NCBI RefSeq assembly: GCF_026151205.1
Contig: NC_087072.1
Span: forward strand, 13,802,169 to 13,866,168
DNA length: 64,000 nt
Reading direction: 5' to 3'
From: Bolinopsis microptera
Lineage: Eukaryota; Ctenophora; Tentaculata; Lobata; Bolinopsidae
Made by a program: the position numbers and the translations under genes. Positions within the stretch are counted from its first letter, which is position 1, and each line of letters starts with the position of its first letter. The notes beneath the pieces were generated by a model. The model saw nothing but the letters and a program-made list of their open reading frames with translations, was not told where the DNA came from and did no database searches. Shown one piece after another: positions 1-14,397 of this stretch.

Positions 1-18
1 GTGTTAAGTCTGAGCTCT

Positions 19-1074
19 ATGGCACTTCCTCTTTTACCACCGGCCCCACATTCGACTAGAACATTCAAGACCCGACGTCAGCCCCAAACGGACTTTTACT
101 ACAAAACCCAGTTCCGCTTTGAAGAACCGTCCGTTGACTGGATGGCCAGGCATTTTTTGGGACCTGATTCCGGTGAAACGCGAGGAGGCGCCTTGACAAA
201 TAAACAGAAAATGGAGATTTGTCTCCGATATTTTTCAGACCCGGGTTTCCAAAATGGGGTTTCCGAAATAGTCGGCGTCTCCCAACCTACTGTTTCACGG
301 ACTGTGAAGTATGTAATAGAAAGAATTGTGGCAAAACGTGATGTTTGGATTATTTTCCCGACAACAACTCAGGACTTCAATCAAGCGGCTCAATTCTGGG
401 CGGCGAAAAAACGTTTCCCATACTGCTTTGGGGCCGTAGACGGCTGCTTGATTAAGGTTCAAGTCCCACCTCGACGACACAACCCTCAACATTACTACTC
501 TGGTAGGAAAAAGTTTCACTGCTTTAACGTTCAGGCGATTTGCGATGCTGACAACAAATTCTTGGATGTTGATGCTTCTTGGCCTGGTAAAGTTCATGAC
601 GCTCGAATATGGAGAAACTCAGCAGCCTATCGGACTTTATCAACAGGTGTTAGTGGGAGGTGTTTGCTTATCGGTGACAGTGCGTATACACTAAGTCCTT
701 TTCTCATGAAACCATTTCCCGCAGCACAAACTGCTACTGATCCCGCAAAAAAGGCATTCAACGATGTTTTAACTTCGGATAGATCGACAATAGAACACAG
801 TTTTGGGCAAGTAAAGTCTCGTTTTCAAATGTTGCGTGTCCCTAACCGTGTGAGTATTGAAATGGTTCCGAAGTTTATTATAGCATGCTGTGTGCTGCAC
901 AATGTAGGGAAATACCTGGGGGATGACTGGGAGGATGATGAAACGGATAATAATGATAATGACCCCGATTCATATGATCCACATCCTGATAGTTCTGCGG
1001 ATGGGGGAGGCCGAGTAAATGGACAGGAAAAACGGGCCATGATATGCTCCATTATCAATAGTGCTCGCCGCTAG
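19..1074 (+). CDS. HARBI1-like transposase/nuclease
   Basis: Harbinger-family DDE nuclease that would cut and join transposon ends together with its Myb-like partner. The reading frame is open from position 1 and uses GTG there; the first ATG is at 19, and the real start could be upstream of the window. Numbering from position 1, a helix-turn-helix-like stretch (GVSEIVGVSQPTVSR) lies at residues 86-100. The catalytic acidic residues fit D147 in GAVDG, D226 in GDSAY and E265 in RSTIEHSFG, with a conserved HDARIW block at 200-204. The C-terminus is acidic and Asp/Asn-rich. About 350 residues is normal for HARBI1. No internal stop is seen, so the protein could be active or recently active. Confidence 0.9.
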   Translation: MALPLLPPAPHSTRTFKTRRQPQTDFYYKTQFRFEEPSVDWMARHFLGPDSGETRGGALTNKQKMEICLRYFSDPGFQNGVSEIVGVSQPTVSRTVKYVIERIVAKRDVWIIFPTTTQDFNQAAQFWAAKKRFPYCFGAVDGCLIKVQVPPRRHNPQHYYSGRKKFHCFNVQAICDADNKFLDVDASWPGKVHDARIWRNSAAYRTLSTGVSGRCLLIGDSAYTLSPFLMKPFPAAQTATDPAKKAFNDVLTSDRSTIEHSFGQVKSRFQMLRVPNRVSIEMVPKFIIACCVLHNVGKYLGDDWEDDETDNNDNDPDSYDPHPDSSADGGGRVNGQEKRAMICSIINSARR

Positions 1075-1342
1075 ATTGAAATTCTGAATTATCTGTTTTA
1101 TTCTGAAACTATTTTATTTTTGAAACTATTCTTTTTTCTGAAACTATTCTATTTTCTGAAACTGTTTTATTTTCTGATCCTGTTAAATAGCCTGAATAGT
1201 CAATAACTACGTTAACAATAACAGGAACTCGCAAGCTTTTATCGTACTGTTATCAAAATTTCTAATTATAATGATATTATATGTTTAATTCGATTTTGAC
1301 TAATCTAGCAATTTTTAGATATATAAGGTTCCTGCTGACGCT

Positions 1343-2110
1343 ATGACTATGTCAACTGATGCTGGGTCGGAGAAATCAAGTAACATTAGATATGGGCAAT
1401 GGGTAAACTTTTTCACCAAACATCCCATACTCATAGCTAAACAAAAAACCCAAGAGATAAATCGTCAGAAAAAACAAGCGAGAATGGACATTTCTAGAGA
1501 AATAGCTCAAGAACTCAATATTGTGACCACCGAAGATCAAGTAGCGAGATCTTTTTCCAATAAAAAATCAAGGCTACTGGAGAAAACTGACAAATCGACA
1601 GGAAATGTAGATCCAGATTTGAACGCTGATGAGAAGAAGTTTTTAGATTTTTTGTTAGGAAATCTAAATCCTGAGATAACTCCGGACCCTCTTGTCCAGC
1701 GGTTAGATTTTGGTGTTGTAGCTGGTGCCGCCTCATATATACCACCCCCTAAGTCATACATGGATGATTTACTAGAGCTAGACAGATCTGTGGACGGAGA
1801 CGATATATCTGTTGTCAGCGCCAGTGAGATGTCTACTACAAGTAACATAGCCAAAAGGCCAGCGCCACCACCAGCAACCTCTTCCGCTTCGAAAAGAAGA
1901 AAAACTGAGGACAACCTGAGAATGCAAGTATTACACGCACAACTGAATTATTATCAAGCAAAAATATCTGAAAAAGATATGCGGAACAACTACATTCAAT
2001 TCAAAATGCAATACTATCAGTATAAGGGAGACACCGTTAACAGTCTACAGCAGAAAGTTGAGTCTATGGAATCACTTTTAATGAAGATTAGTTCTAAATT
2101 AGATAACTGA
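1343..2110 (+). CDS. Harbinger accessory Myb/SANT-like DNA-binding protein
   Basis: 255 residues, starting at the first ATG after a 270-bp AT-rich spacer. It follows the transposase on the same strand, which is the usual place of the second Harbinger gene. The N-terminal part (about residues 15-85) has the W...F...HP...A and later FSNKKSRL pattern of MADF/Myb-type proteins that bind the transposon ends and carry the nuclease to the nucleus. The middle is acidic, and a basic KRRK patch near residue 184 could be a nuclear signal. The C-terminal 65 residues look like a coiled coil. The family role is established; assignment rests on context plus this weak domain signal. Confidence 0.6.
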   Translation: MTMSTDAGSEKSSNIRYGQWVNFFTKHPILIAKQKTQEINRQKKQARMDISREIAQELNIVTTEDQVARSFSNKKSRLLEKTDKSTGNVDPDLNADEKKFLDFLLGNLNPEITPDPLVQRLDFGVVAGAASYIPPPKSYMDDLLELDRSVDGDDISVVSASEMSTTSNIAKRPAPPPATSSASKRRKTEDNLRMQVLHAQLNYYQAKISEKDMRNNYIQFKMQYYQYKGDTVNSLQQKVESMESLLMKISSKLDN

Positions 2111-2627
2111 GATGTTTTTTAAACAAACATGCGTTTGTTTATTTTTTTATCAATTTTGTATACCTTAAATGTTCAGAGTTGTTTACAATGTTTATGAAAT
2201 ATATCACATTTCATTTTACTTTCACAAAATACTATCTATTACTCTATTAAACAGTACAGTCAGTATGAACTCGAATCGTGCAAATCAGATAAAACAATAT
2301 AAAGTCTCGGAGTGTGTAATGAGCATTGAATTTGAAACTTAATTTAATCCAACCGTAATGGTCGCATCTATATTGGACTTACAAGGAAGCTTATACTCTA
2401 ACGTGTTTAATTTTCTGGGAAAATTTGCAAAAACGTCATCCAATCGGGACAAAATATATTAGAGCTTTTGTACTGGCAGTGAGGAGTCGTCCCTGAAAAT
2501 TTGAAGTGAAAATATCAATTAGAAGGGAAGTTATTGACGTTAAAAGTCGTTGAGCAATAGGTGAGAAAATGATTTGAGAATGTGAATTCGGTTCTCACAT
2601 TTTGAGCATGAGTTTTGATCATTTTCT

Positions 2628-2773
2628 AACTTTATGAATACCAATCTTGAGTTAGTTTTGGGTGACGAGTAAATACTAACTTTATGAATACCGATTTGAG
2701 TGCTAGTTCCAACTCTGAGCATTTACTAGCGACAAAATACTCAGACCGCAAATACTTAACTTTACGAATACCA
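2628..2773 (+). repeat. Subterminal repeats of the Harbinger element
   Basis: Three near-identical 16-mers of the form TAACTTTATGAATACC start near 2628, 2678 and 2758; the third has TTTACG. They share TTTATGAAT with the proposed terminus at 2831-2839. Repeated subterminal motifs are typical binding sites of the Myb-like partner; that role is inferred. Confidence 0.6.
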
Positions 2774-3021
2774 AAAGCGAATTTGATCTCAAAATCTAAG
2801 ATTATCTCACAATTTGAGTCTGAGTTTTCGTTTATGAATGACCCCTAAGGTAACAACCGATATACAACGATATTAAAATTACATACCCGGTATAGTTTGA
2901 TGAAATTGTTGGTGCAAAATTCAAAAATAAGGATCATACTTAATCGACCGACAATAATGTAAAAAATGTGACAGCTGCCAAAAATAAAGTGCTAGAATGA
3001 ATTTCTTCTTGGAAAACTCAC

Positions 3022-6372
<3,351 letters not shown>

Positions 6373-7084
6373 TTGAATATGTCTTGCCTTTAAGATAATG
6401 TTAAATCATCGAATTGTAATTATCACCATAGGTAATATTATAATTGGAGGGAATGAAACAAGAATTCCAAGAGGCATGTGATATTAAATAGACGAAACTT
6501 TCCAAGAAACATTTATTGAAATTCTCTTTCCCATCAAAATAAAACAAAAAACTTGATCGAACAGTTCGTAATACATGTGATAATATATTTACAAAATCAC
6601 TTCATATTCTCATGAATAAGTATCTGATAGTAGCTGAACATCATGCGACATATAACTGTGTGTAAATATTTGTTAAGACTGGTCATGGTGTATAATCTTA
6701 ATTACTTAATTAGTTAATTGGTTAATAGGAGAGTCATGTTGTCAACTAGCTCTAGTTTAATAAACAGATCTTCAATCTTAACTAGCGCTACGTCTATCTA
6801 ACACTACAGCTTTAACTGCATAACATGTAGAACACTTTAGCTAGTTTCTTTACAAAATCCTAACTAAACAATACGATGCTGTCGATAAAAAGCGAATTGA
6901 TTTATAATTATTAATTATAAATAGTGAGTAAACATCATCCATTTCTCAAAACGAAATTGGCACATTGCGGGTGAACTGCTTTAAAATCTTTGGTCAAATG
7001 TCTAATCTGAATAAATCATAAATTATTTTCCCGTAATCTCTCGCCTGTGACAATAAATAATTTGGCTCACATTTTCCTTCTGAA

Positions 7085-7170
7085 TTACCAGAAAACAATG
7101 TCGTGCGCGTGGCTCAGTATGCCCGGACAGAGCTTATGTACTTCTTGTTCAGCACGGTATCCTGCACTCT
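7085..7170 (-). CDS. Possible isolated terminal exon
   Basis: On the minus strand TTAAATTTCAG at 7171-7181 is a good acceptor. It is followed by an open stretch ending in TAA at 7085, read in phase 2 as SAGYRAEQEVHKLCPG and so on. I recognise no family and find no convincing upstream exons between 7200 and 9000. It could be chance. Confidence 0.2.
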
Positions 7171-7919
7171 CTGAAATTTAAGAGTTTAAAATTATGACGT
7201 GGTAAAATACATTTTAATTTAAATCAAATTTTATCTAACGTTATTGTATTTACATATTATCAAAATGTATAATATTCTGGAAATTTAATACACTGATCAA
7301 CCAAGTTGCTGACATAGCATTCTGTTTAAATACGCCTAACACCATTATTAATTTAACAGCTGGTAATAATTCCGTGGGAACAACTTGTGCCCCAATAAGG
7401 TTTAGGGCCTGCAGTGACCGTGGGCCAAGGTTTGACTGTTCAATCAACTTATCGTTGCTTGTAAACTATGCATACTTTATGTAAACTATGTGTACGTTAT
7501 TTTATCCCATATCATACATAATAAAACTTTGCAAGGTTACAATTTTCCAATATGAATGCCCAGTGATATTGCCAACCGAGAATTCATGATTTCTTTATAT
7601 ATATAATACCTTTGAGTATTTGTAGTATCTTGGATTTGAATTATGTTGGGAGCGCTGAGACTGAAGATGTAAACTCATCTACTGTCTAGAGCTAGGATCA
7701 TCATTCATCCTGCATGATGCAGCTACTTAAACACTACTTCTCCACCTAGAACTTGCCCACTTACAACAGTGCTAACAAACTCCTTACCTTAATTAAGGCC
7801 AGAGGGGAGGGGGTAAGGGGTCAAAAATATCGACCAAAATATTATTTTCTAAATCAATTTAATTTTTGATGACAAAAACATTGCTGCTATTCACATGTTT
7901 GTAGCTGCTTAACTTTTTT

Positions 7920-8960
7920 TAATAATTGAGGTTAACCGATTGTCACAAAATTGCCTATACAACATTGAGGTTAATAAAATTGAGGTTAATATTTTATTAC
8001 ACTCCATAATTTTTTGTTATTTTGGTCAGCAAATGTAACCTCTAAATTTCAGGTTCATAATTGACAGAAAAAGTAATATCCAAACGTGATTAAATGAGGT
8101 TAACCTCTTTTTTAAGATATAGCGAGAATAGATCAAATGATAGAGTTATTATTTTCTTCGTAAGTTTACGGTATACACATTTCTAAATAGATGACAATTA
8201 GATTGACTTTCTTTTATCTTGGGAAAGTGGAAAAATGAGGTTAACCATCAAATTTTGGTACCGTAAGAATATACATACGATTCTTACTTTTGTAATGTAC
8301 CACAATATCGCAGTGAGGTATCTATTGGTATCACAATGCCTAGAACTATGATCACGTGACAAAGGTGATTTGAACTGACCATATTTAAGTAGAAGATTTT
8401 ACCCGTAAATGGCTAAAAAATGAGGTTAACCTCTCATTTTTTGAATATCTGACCAGTCAATTGCATGTTAACCTCAAAATGGCCAATTTTTAAAACACTA
8501 ACTGTCACCAAGATGTAAATCAGATCGAACGAGAAATTAGATCGAACGAGGAATTAGATCGAACGAGAAATTAGATCGAACGGCGTCTCAATTCGATCTG
8601 ATTTACATCTTGGTCACAGTTACTGTCACAGTTACTGTCACCAAGATGTAAATCAGATCGAATTGAGACGCCGTTCGATCTAATTTCTCGTTCGATCTAA
8701 TTTCTCGTTCGATCTAATTTCTCGTTCGATCTGATTTACATCTTGGTGACAGTTAATTGCATCTATCTCAAAACACACTTTTGTGGCTTTCAATTCCTTA
8801 GTTGAGAAAACCAGCCACCCCCTGATATTGAGATTTGGTACAGTAGTTCCTTGGACAACTATCTAGATATCTGGTGCAGTGATTTTTTATTTGACTCGTT
8901 TCTCGAATTATGAGGTTTTAAGCAATTAAATTTTCCGAATTTTTGACATGGTTAACCTCA
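7920..8960. repeat. Field of GAGGTTAACC motifs
   Basis: GAGGTTAA or its reverse TTAACCTC recurs at about 7927, 7966, 7982, 8096, 8234, 8423, 8467 and 8951 in otherwise AT-rich non-coding DNA. Some sites, such as GAGGTTAACCTC near 8096 and 8423, are themselves palindromic. No coding potential is seen from 6400 to 9090. Confidence 0.6.
8500..8754. repeat. Nested palindrome of GATCGAACGAGAAATTA units
   Basis: The arms from 8500 and to 8754 are near-perfect inverted copies meeting around 8627. Each arm also begins and ends with AACTGTCACCAAGATG and its complement, so each arm is an inverted-repeat element by itself. The arms hold three to four tandem units of about 17 bp (GATCGAACGAGAAATTA). Confidence 0.85.
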
Positions 8961-9022
8961 TAATTCGAGAACCGAGTCAAATAAAAAAAATCGCTGCACC
9001 AGATTTGAGGATAATTGTCCAG
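8850..9022. repeat. Inverted repeat just upstream of receptor gene 1
   Basis: CTGGTGCAGTGATTTTTTAT (8871-8890) pairs with its complement near 8982-9002. The match runs inward through TTTGACTCG and TCGAATTATGAGGTT. The loop is about 35 bp, and imperfect pairing extends outward to GGACAA/TTGTCC. The right arm ends about 70 bp before the ATG at 9093. Confidence 0.8.
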
Positions 9023-9092
9023 AAACATCAGATCCAAGTTAGAAACGTGTCTCAATAACATTTCAAGATCTCTATAGTTGAGTCACTTTAAC

Positions 9093-10304
9093 ATGGCCAC
9101 CTTAAATAACCATGAAACATTTGGGATGGAAAGTGGAGAAAGATACTTCTGGGCATCATATCAGCTATTTGTGGTCCTTTCATCTCTCATCGGGGACACA
9201 CTGATTCTCTTGGCCACGACAAAGAAAGACTCTTTCAAACTGAACAAGTTTCTTGTTACAGTAATGCAGCACATTGCCGTGTGCGACATTATTATATCGG
9301 TAACCCATATCCTACCTGGCGCTGTCTCCTTGATTGCTGATTCCTGGGTCCTTGGATACGCACTGTGCATTGCCAAGCCTTACTTTAGTTATTATTTCTA
9401 CCCGGCAAACATGTCCCTGATATCTGCTCTCACCACAGGCAAGTGTCTGTTGCTAAAGAAACCACTTTGGGCAACAAACTTGTCTAAAAATAGGGCTCAT
9501 CTGGTCTGCAGCTTCATCTGGGCTACATGGTTGGTCTACCCAGCTCTCCTTTTTGCTTTGGGTAGAGATGATGTGAAATTTGACTACACAACATACAACT
9601 GCGAGTACAGCTTGACATCTGATGTCTGGAAAAATATACAACCTGTCGCATTCCTGATGTCAGCCTTCGTTCCAAACGCTTTCATCATCACCACTACGAT
9701 TCCAACTCTGAAGTACCTAGTTGCTGCCAGGAAATCAGCCAGGCGCTCCAAAGGAAGTGTACCATGGCAAGGTGCTCTGACTGTAGTCCTCACAGCGACC
9801 ATCTATTGCATCTCGACATTACCTCTGACGGTCTACTTGATTGCTGCATCCTTCATTAAAAAGGTTCCAGGAGAAAAAGATCCATTCCACTTCCATCTTC
9901 AAAGATATGGCATGTTCCTAGGGGATGATCAACATTACGTCTAACTTCTTCATCTATACTCTGACAATCACCAGCTTCAGAAGATATCTCCTGTCAATGA
10001 TGCCGGACATATCTTCACTCCTGACATCTGGCAACTCAACAGGTAATTCAGTAATTGCTTATTAATTACATCCATTATTCTCATATATCTCATCCTTATT
10101 TTGGATCCTTAAACACACAGAAGTTATTAAGCCAGAAATACCTGCTTGAGTTAAACGAACACAATAATAAATATGGTATACCTGAGAAATGAGTGATTTC
10201 TTCATGTTGACTACTGAAATCAATCTGTCCCTTTATCAGGTGACACAGGAGAAAGCACAACTGTGAGGATTGACACAGAGAGTCGCACTACAACGCAACT
10301 CTAG
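9093..10304 (+). CDS. Rhodopsin-class (class A-like) G-protein-coupled receptor 1, one frameshift
   Basis: Exon 1 is 9093-10042 (donor AG|GTAATT) and exon 2 is 10240-10304 (acceptor TTATCAG). I start at ATG 9093; the frame is open further up but without an ATG. Seven hydrophobic segments are visible. TM1 has LSSLIGDTLIL, TM2 has VCDI, a Cys precedes TM3 and another sits in the second outer loop (YNCEY). TM7 ends as SNFFIYTLTITSFRRYL, the counterpart of NPxxY plus helix 8. The DRY box is replaced by GKCLLLKKP. Aligned to receptor 2, the frame breaks by one extra base in the GGGG at 9921-9924, just before TM7. Removing that base would align both genes at equal spacing. Pseudogene or assembly error; ligand unknown. 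Confidence 0.8.
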
Positions 10305-11169
10305 CGGGCACCAAGAAGCTGATTACAGAAGGACATTACGCTAAAACCGTCTATTTTTTGGTTTAGTTTCTAGAAGAAACGATTTGATTTACAATTATTA
10401 GGTTACAATTTGGGTAGTAATTGGGGTCTGAAAGGGCGAAAATATGGCTCAAGTAATATGTGAACGTTTCATAAACGATTGAAAAACTCAAAAAAGTCAG
10501 TGATTTTTGTTTACTGTTGTTTTGTTTAATTTCTTACAATAAAATTAAGTTTGTTATATCTTAGGTTAATTAAGTCAATATTTAGCTAGTCGTCTCTGAT
10601 ATTTCTACTAAGAATTTACAAAGTTTGTGTTTTAGTTCCATCATTGAAAGGTACTGAAGGTTTGATAATTATTGTTATCATCATCATTTTCGTAGTACCA
10701 GAAGTTCTAAAAATTGGATTTATATTTAAACCATATCATTTACTTTTTGACCGATCAATCGTGCAAAGAAATAATAATGACTTTTTAATATTTTGTGAGA
10801 ACAGAATATTTTTATGCAAGAACAGTAAGATATCAAAGAAATCAATATCGGTACTGAAACATGCGAAGCACACAAATTACAAAACATACATCAAATAAAC
10901 TTAAAGATACATAATTCCAAAGATTCGAATTTGTGTTTTGTCCAACTTTCCATTCTGGAAAGTTCCGTACCAACTTAACTACCAATCCTTCCAGTCCACT
11001 TTCCTTCCGGCCGTTTGTCTTGTTAATCCGCCGATATCCTCGTCTTATACGCGTATTAACTTGATACACACTCACATATCCAAATAAGTGTGGTCGTGTG
11101 GTTAACATTTTCTTCATTGAATCGTCATATTATCAGGTAATCTTCTTTTCAGACTTTATCCAGTTATTA
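10305..11169. other. Intergenic, no gene seen
   Basis: AT-rich DNA between receptor 1 and the converging SDR gene. Short open frames at 10644 and 10842 have no domain or codon signal. This stretch would contain the 3' untranslated ends of both genes. Confidence 0.6.
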
Positions 11170-12146
11170 CTAAGGGCGGTGATTATCGTTATAGCCTGTA
11201 CTAAACCGTCTTTGTTGAGTAATCTTAACTTTCTGCTGGAACTTTGCCACATTTGCCTCGTATCCGTCTGTATTGTAATTATAGATCGCCAATTCCTGGT
11301 ACCAAGGATTATAATTCCACATGGCCATCTGTAAGTAATTAGCAAACTTGGGTAAGTCCACGTTCGGGGTCTGGAAGAGTACGAGTCTAATATCCCTTCA
11401 GCAGCATTTTCGATGGTACCAGCGACCACGTCAATCAGCAAAGACTCATCTTTCCAAATGCTCTCCATGTCTGGAGTCCAGATGAGACTCAGAGCTCCGA
11501 TAGTCACTGATACCGGGGATTTCTTAGCTAACAGTTCCTGCTGGAGGCTATAGAAAAACCCGTTAAGGGCATGTTTAGAAGAGGCATATAATGACCAACC
11601 ATAATTGACCGGAACCGCGCCCATAACTGATGAAGTTATAAAAATATGTCCTAGATTCTTCTCCAAATAAGGTAGTGCGGTAAGGGTTAGCTCAATATAA
11701 CTGAAGAAGTTAACTCTGAAAATGTTTTCTATGTATGAAGGTTCCTGCATGTACTTAGCAGCCAAGAAGGGTCCTAATGGAAAAGCAACATGATTCAGAA
11801 CTAGGTAGTCTAATTTTCCAAACCTTTCCACCGTTTTGTTAACAACAATACTGCTCCCAGTGACATCAGAAAAGTCATAAGAGATAACCTCAACTGCTGC
11901 TGCTCCTTTTTTGAGAGCCTGCTCTTGGACTCTGAGAAGTTTGTCCTCTGATCGAGCAACTAGAACCAAGTTAGCTCCCTTTTCAGCTGCCTGGTATGCA
12001 AGTTCCTCTCCAATACCACTGCTTGCTCCACATATTAGAATCACAGTCCCTCGTGGTAGTTCCCGGATGGAATTTGAAGAGAGATTCTTGTACATCAGAA
12101 CTGATATCACACATACAGCCACAACACCAAACAGATACCTCGTCAT
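11170..12146 (-). pseudogene. 11-beta-HSD-like short-chain dehydrogenase, copy A, with frameshift
   Basis: Single-exon SDR starting at ATG 12146; the frame is open to 12158 only from a GTG. It has an N-terminal hydrophobic anchor (VVAVCVISVLMYK), the nucleotide-binding CGASSGIG, LVLNH, a serine in ITSS, and YASSK with catalytic Tyr and Lys. These are the features of microsomal HSD11B1-like enzymes, which reduce or oxidise steroid or other carbonyl groups with NADP(H). Compared with copy B the frame slips by one missing base at about 11347-11352. After that another frame continues the family C-terminus (NPWYQE, DGYEA, RRFSTGY) to a stop at 11170. With one base restored the length would be about 325 residues, like copy B. 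Either a young pseudogene or a sequencing indel. Confidence 0.82.
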
Positions 12147-12414
12147 TGTACGTGACACTTACTAGTAAGGTTATATGTGGTGAAATTAGTAAGTGAACAA
12201 AAGCTTGAAAAACATTAATAAAAGCATTGAATTGAACTTTTACACTTTACAGCGGCAATTAAGTGTTCATTATAAACAATATTTCCTAATTTTTCCTTTG
12301 CTTATTTAAATAAACTTCCGAACGGATATTGAAAAGTAATACAACAGGTCAAAGTAATGAGTAATGAATATCGATTCTCCGAGCAGGCGAGGAATACAAA
12401 ACAAAGGAATATTA

Positions 12415-12523
12415 TGAGATCCTGGAGAGGTTCGCTGTTTATCAGTGATGATAAGATAATGATTCCAGGGATAATATCCGGTAGTAGAGACTAGGTAGGA
12501 CAAGTGAAACTACTGTTTAGGAG
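12415..12523. repeat. Dispersed repeat, single arm
   Basis: About 109 bp from GAGATCCTGGAGAGGTTCG through GGTAGGACAAGTGAAACTAC. The same sequence appears as an inverted pair at 15912-16100. Confidence 0.85.
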
Positions 12524-12527
12524 GAAA

Positions 12528-12585
12528 CGCGAGCTTTTAGTGTGCTACACAGTGTGCTTTCAGTGTAGCACACTGAAAGCTCGCG
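12528..12585. repeat. 58-bp perfect-like hairpin
   Basis: CGCGAGCTTTTAGTGTGCTA pairs with TAGCACACTGAAAGCTCGCG across a loop of about 18 bases. It directly follows the dispersed repeat at 12415-12523. Confidence 0.8.
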
Positions 12586-14397
12586 TACGTGACACTATTA
12601 TATGAGATCACGTGATTTATCGTAAACATTTTAAACTCCTTAATTAATTAAAAGTAGGGTTAAAAGGGTAACAATAACATGACTCACACCTATGACTTAA
12701 CATTTAACTCATCTGAACCATATATCCGTTATAATTGTACAGTAAAATAAAAGGTCAGAGACTATAAATAACGCTTGCTAGGAGTAACAACAAATAACAA
12801 CAGGCTCACGATTACGGCAGCAGTGTGGCTTACGATTGGAGCCTGAAGACTGGAGACTGGAGAGTCATCTCGACTAGATATAATAAAGATACGAGTGTGA
12901 GGACTGAGGTTGTGGTTACTATATAGCACTTGGCAGTGTGGCTACGAAAGTACTACTCAAGTATTAAGTATGGTCCATAATATCATCTTATTGATGGGTG
13001 TCGGGAGTGTCTATTGCCATTGGGGACGAAGCACTGAAGTAGGAGGATAATAATAATAACCGTGCGTGGTGTCACGGCCGTAAATATTATCCATTTAAAA
13101 AGGCGGATTTATTTGAATAAAGATTTAATTAGCTGTCAAATCATTATCCCTATTTCCGCATCATGTTAGAAGTTTGTGGTCAATGACTATAGTCATTATT
13201 TCATTTGCAGTGGTCTTACGCTCTTCGAACCAAGTGCGCATAACTCAAAGCAATCAAAATACTGGACATTCGTCAAGGTTGACGCGTTCATAATATCAAA
13301 TTCTTCACTCACATGACTAGCTTAAATAGGTTCAAATAGTCAATGTCAAGAGATCATAAGCAATGACGTTTTAACGCAAGATATGAAAGGGATGAGTGAT
13401 AAGTGCGATAAATTCTGTGAATTTCATTATAATTAAAATTGTTTGGATAATGATCTCTTAAATTTCAACAGGTGAGTATCCTGAGGAAGCAACAGTATTT
13501 CAGCTGTACAATGTAGAGACCCTACAGTTGTGAGTGAACAGACGTGTCAGCTACAAAGGGCGCGCAGTGAGTTATGTTTTTTAGCATTTAGCGTGCTAAA
13601 AATAAATTTTATTTGACTGCTACGCGTGTGACAGGATGGTTTGCTACATAACACTGAAACATCGGTTGCTTGGCGCCTTTTCTGATTGAAGTAAAGTTTA
13701 GAAATGCGAGTGAGTAGGTGTGTTTATAATTGTGGCTTGCCCTATTTCTTTTATGATTACCACCTAGTAGAGTCCAAGACCACGTTGAAGAGAAGGGTGT
13801 CCTTTGCAATAAAATCAACAAAAAGTTTAAAACACAAGTCGTCCGGATTTATATTATCACGGAAATGAAAAGAAAAAGGAGAAATATAGTAGTTCTGTGA
13901 GTGTGACGTCACGTGAGGGAGAGTGTGACGTCACGTGAGTGTGGGTTTTATAATCTGACGACAGCTTTTGTATCCCGCAGTAATTACGTTTATCGACGAC
14001 AATTGTGGGATTGAACGAGTGAAACTGGTGGGTTGCAAATCAACGTCTGACAGAAGTCATTCTGACGTAGGATATAGATTGATCGTGATCTGTTGGAAAG
14101 ATAATTCTAAAAATAAAGATAGTTAATTTTTAAAATTAACATAGTAGTACGTTATCTCATCTCTAGGAGTTCAAAATGTTAGTTGTTATATAAGAGTTTA
14201 CTGTTTGTAGTGATTCTAGCTGAGCGATGCTGGTCCTATTCGTAACGTAGAAACTAAACCAGCCTCATTCCCTGAGGGCTCTCTAACAACCCTGTCAGCA
14301 ATTCAAATCGGACGGTATAAAAATGATAGATCAAATATGTTGCGCATTCAATGGGTAAACATATATGACCATATTAGTACTGAATTCATTTTAACAA
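12586..14397. other. Intergenic; paired CRE/E-box sites near 13.9 kb
   Basis: No gene is seen. At 13903-13938 GTGTGACGTCACGTGAG occurs twice, about 22 bp apart. It combines a CRE palindrome (TGACGTCA) with an overlapping CACGTG E-box. These are recognised bZIP and bHLH site types, but no open gene starts beside them. Confidence 0.5.

Larger units (their letters stand above)
1..2848 (+). mobile_element. PIF/Harbinger DNA transposon, left end outside window
   Basis: The two standard Harbinger proteins, a DDE nuclease and a Myb/SANT-like protein, sit in tandem on the same strand. Downstream come three copies of TAACTTTAYGAATACC, then TTTATGAATGACCCC ending at 2845 and followed by TAA, the usual 3-bp Harbinger target. 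I infer the right end there; the left end is beyond position 1, so terminal repeat and target duplication cannot be confirmed. The element lies beyond exon 5 of the PACRGL-like gene, probably inside its last intron. Confidence 0.75.
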
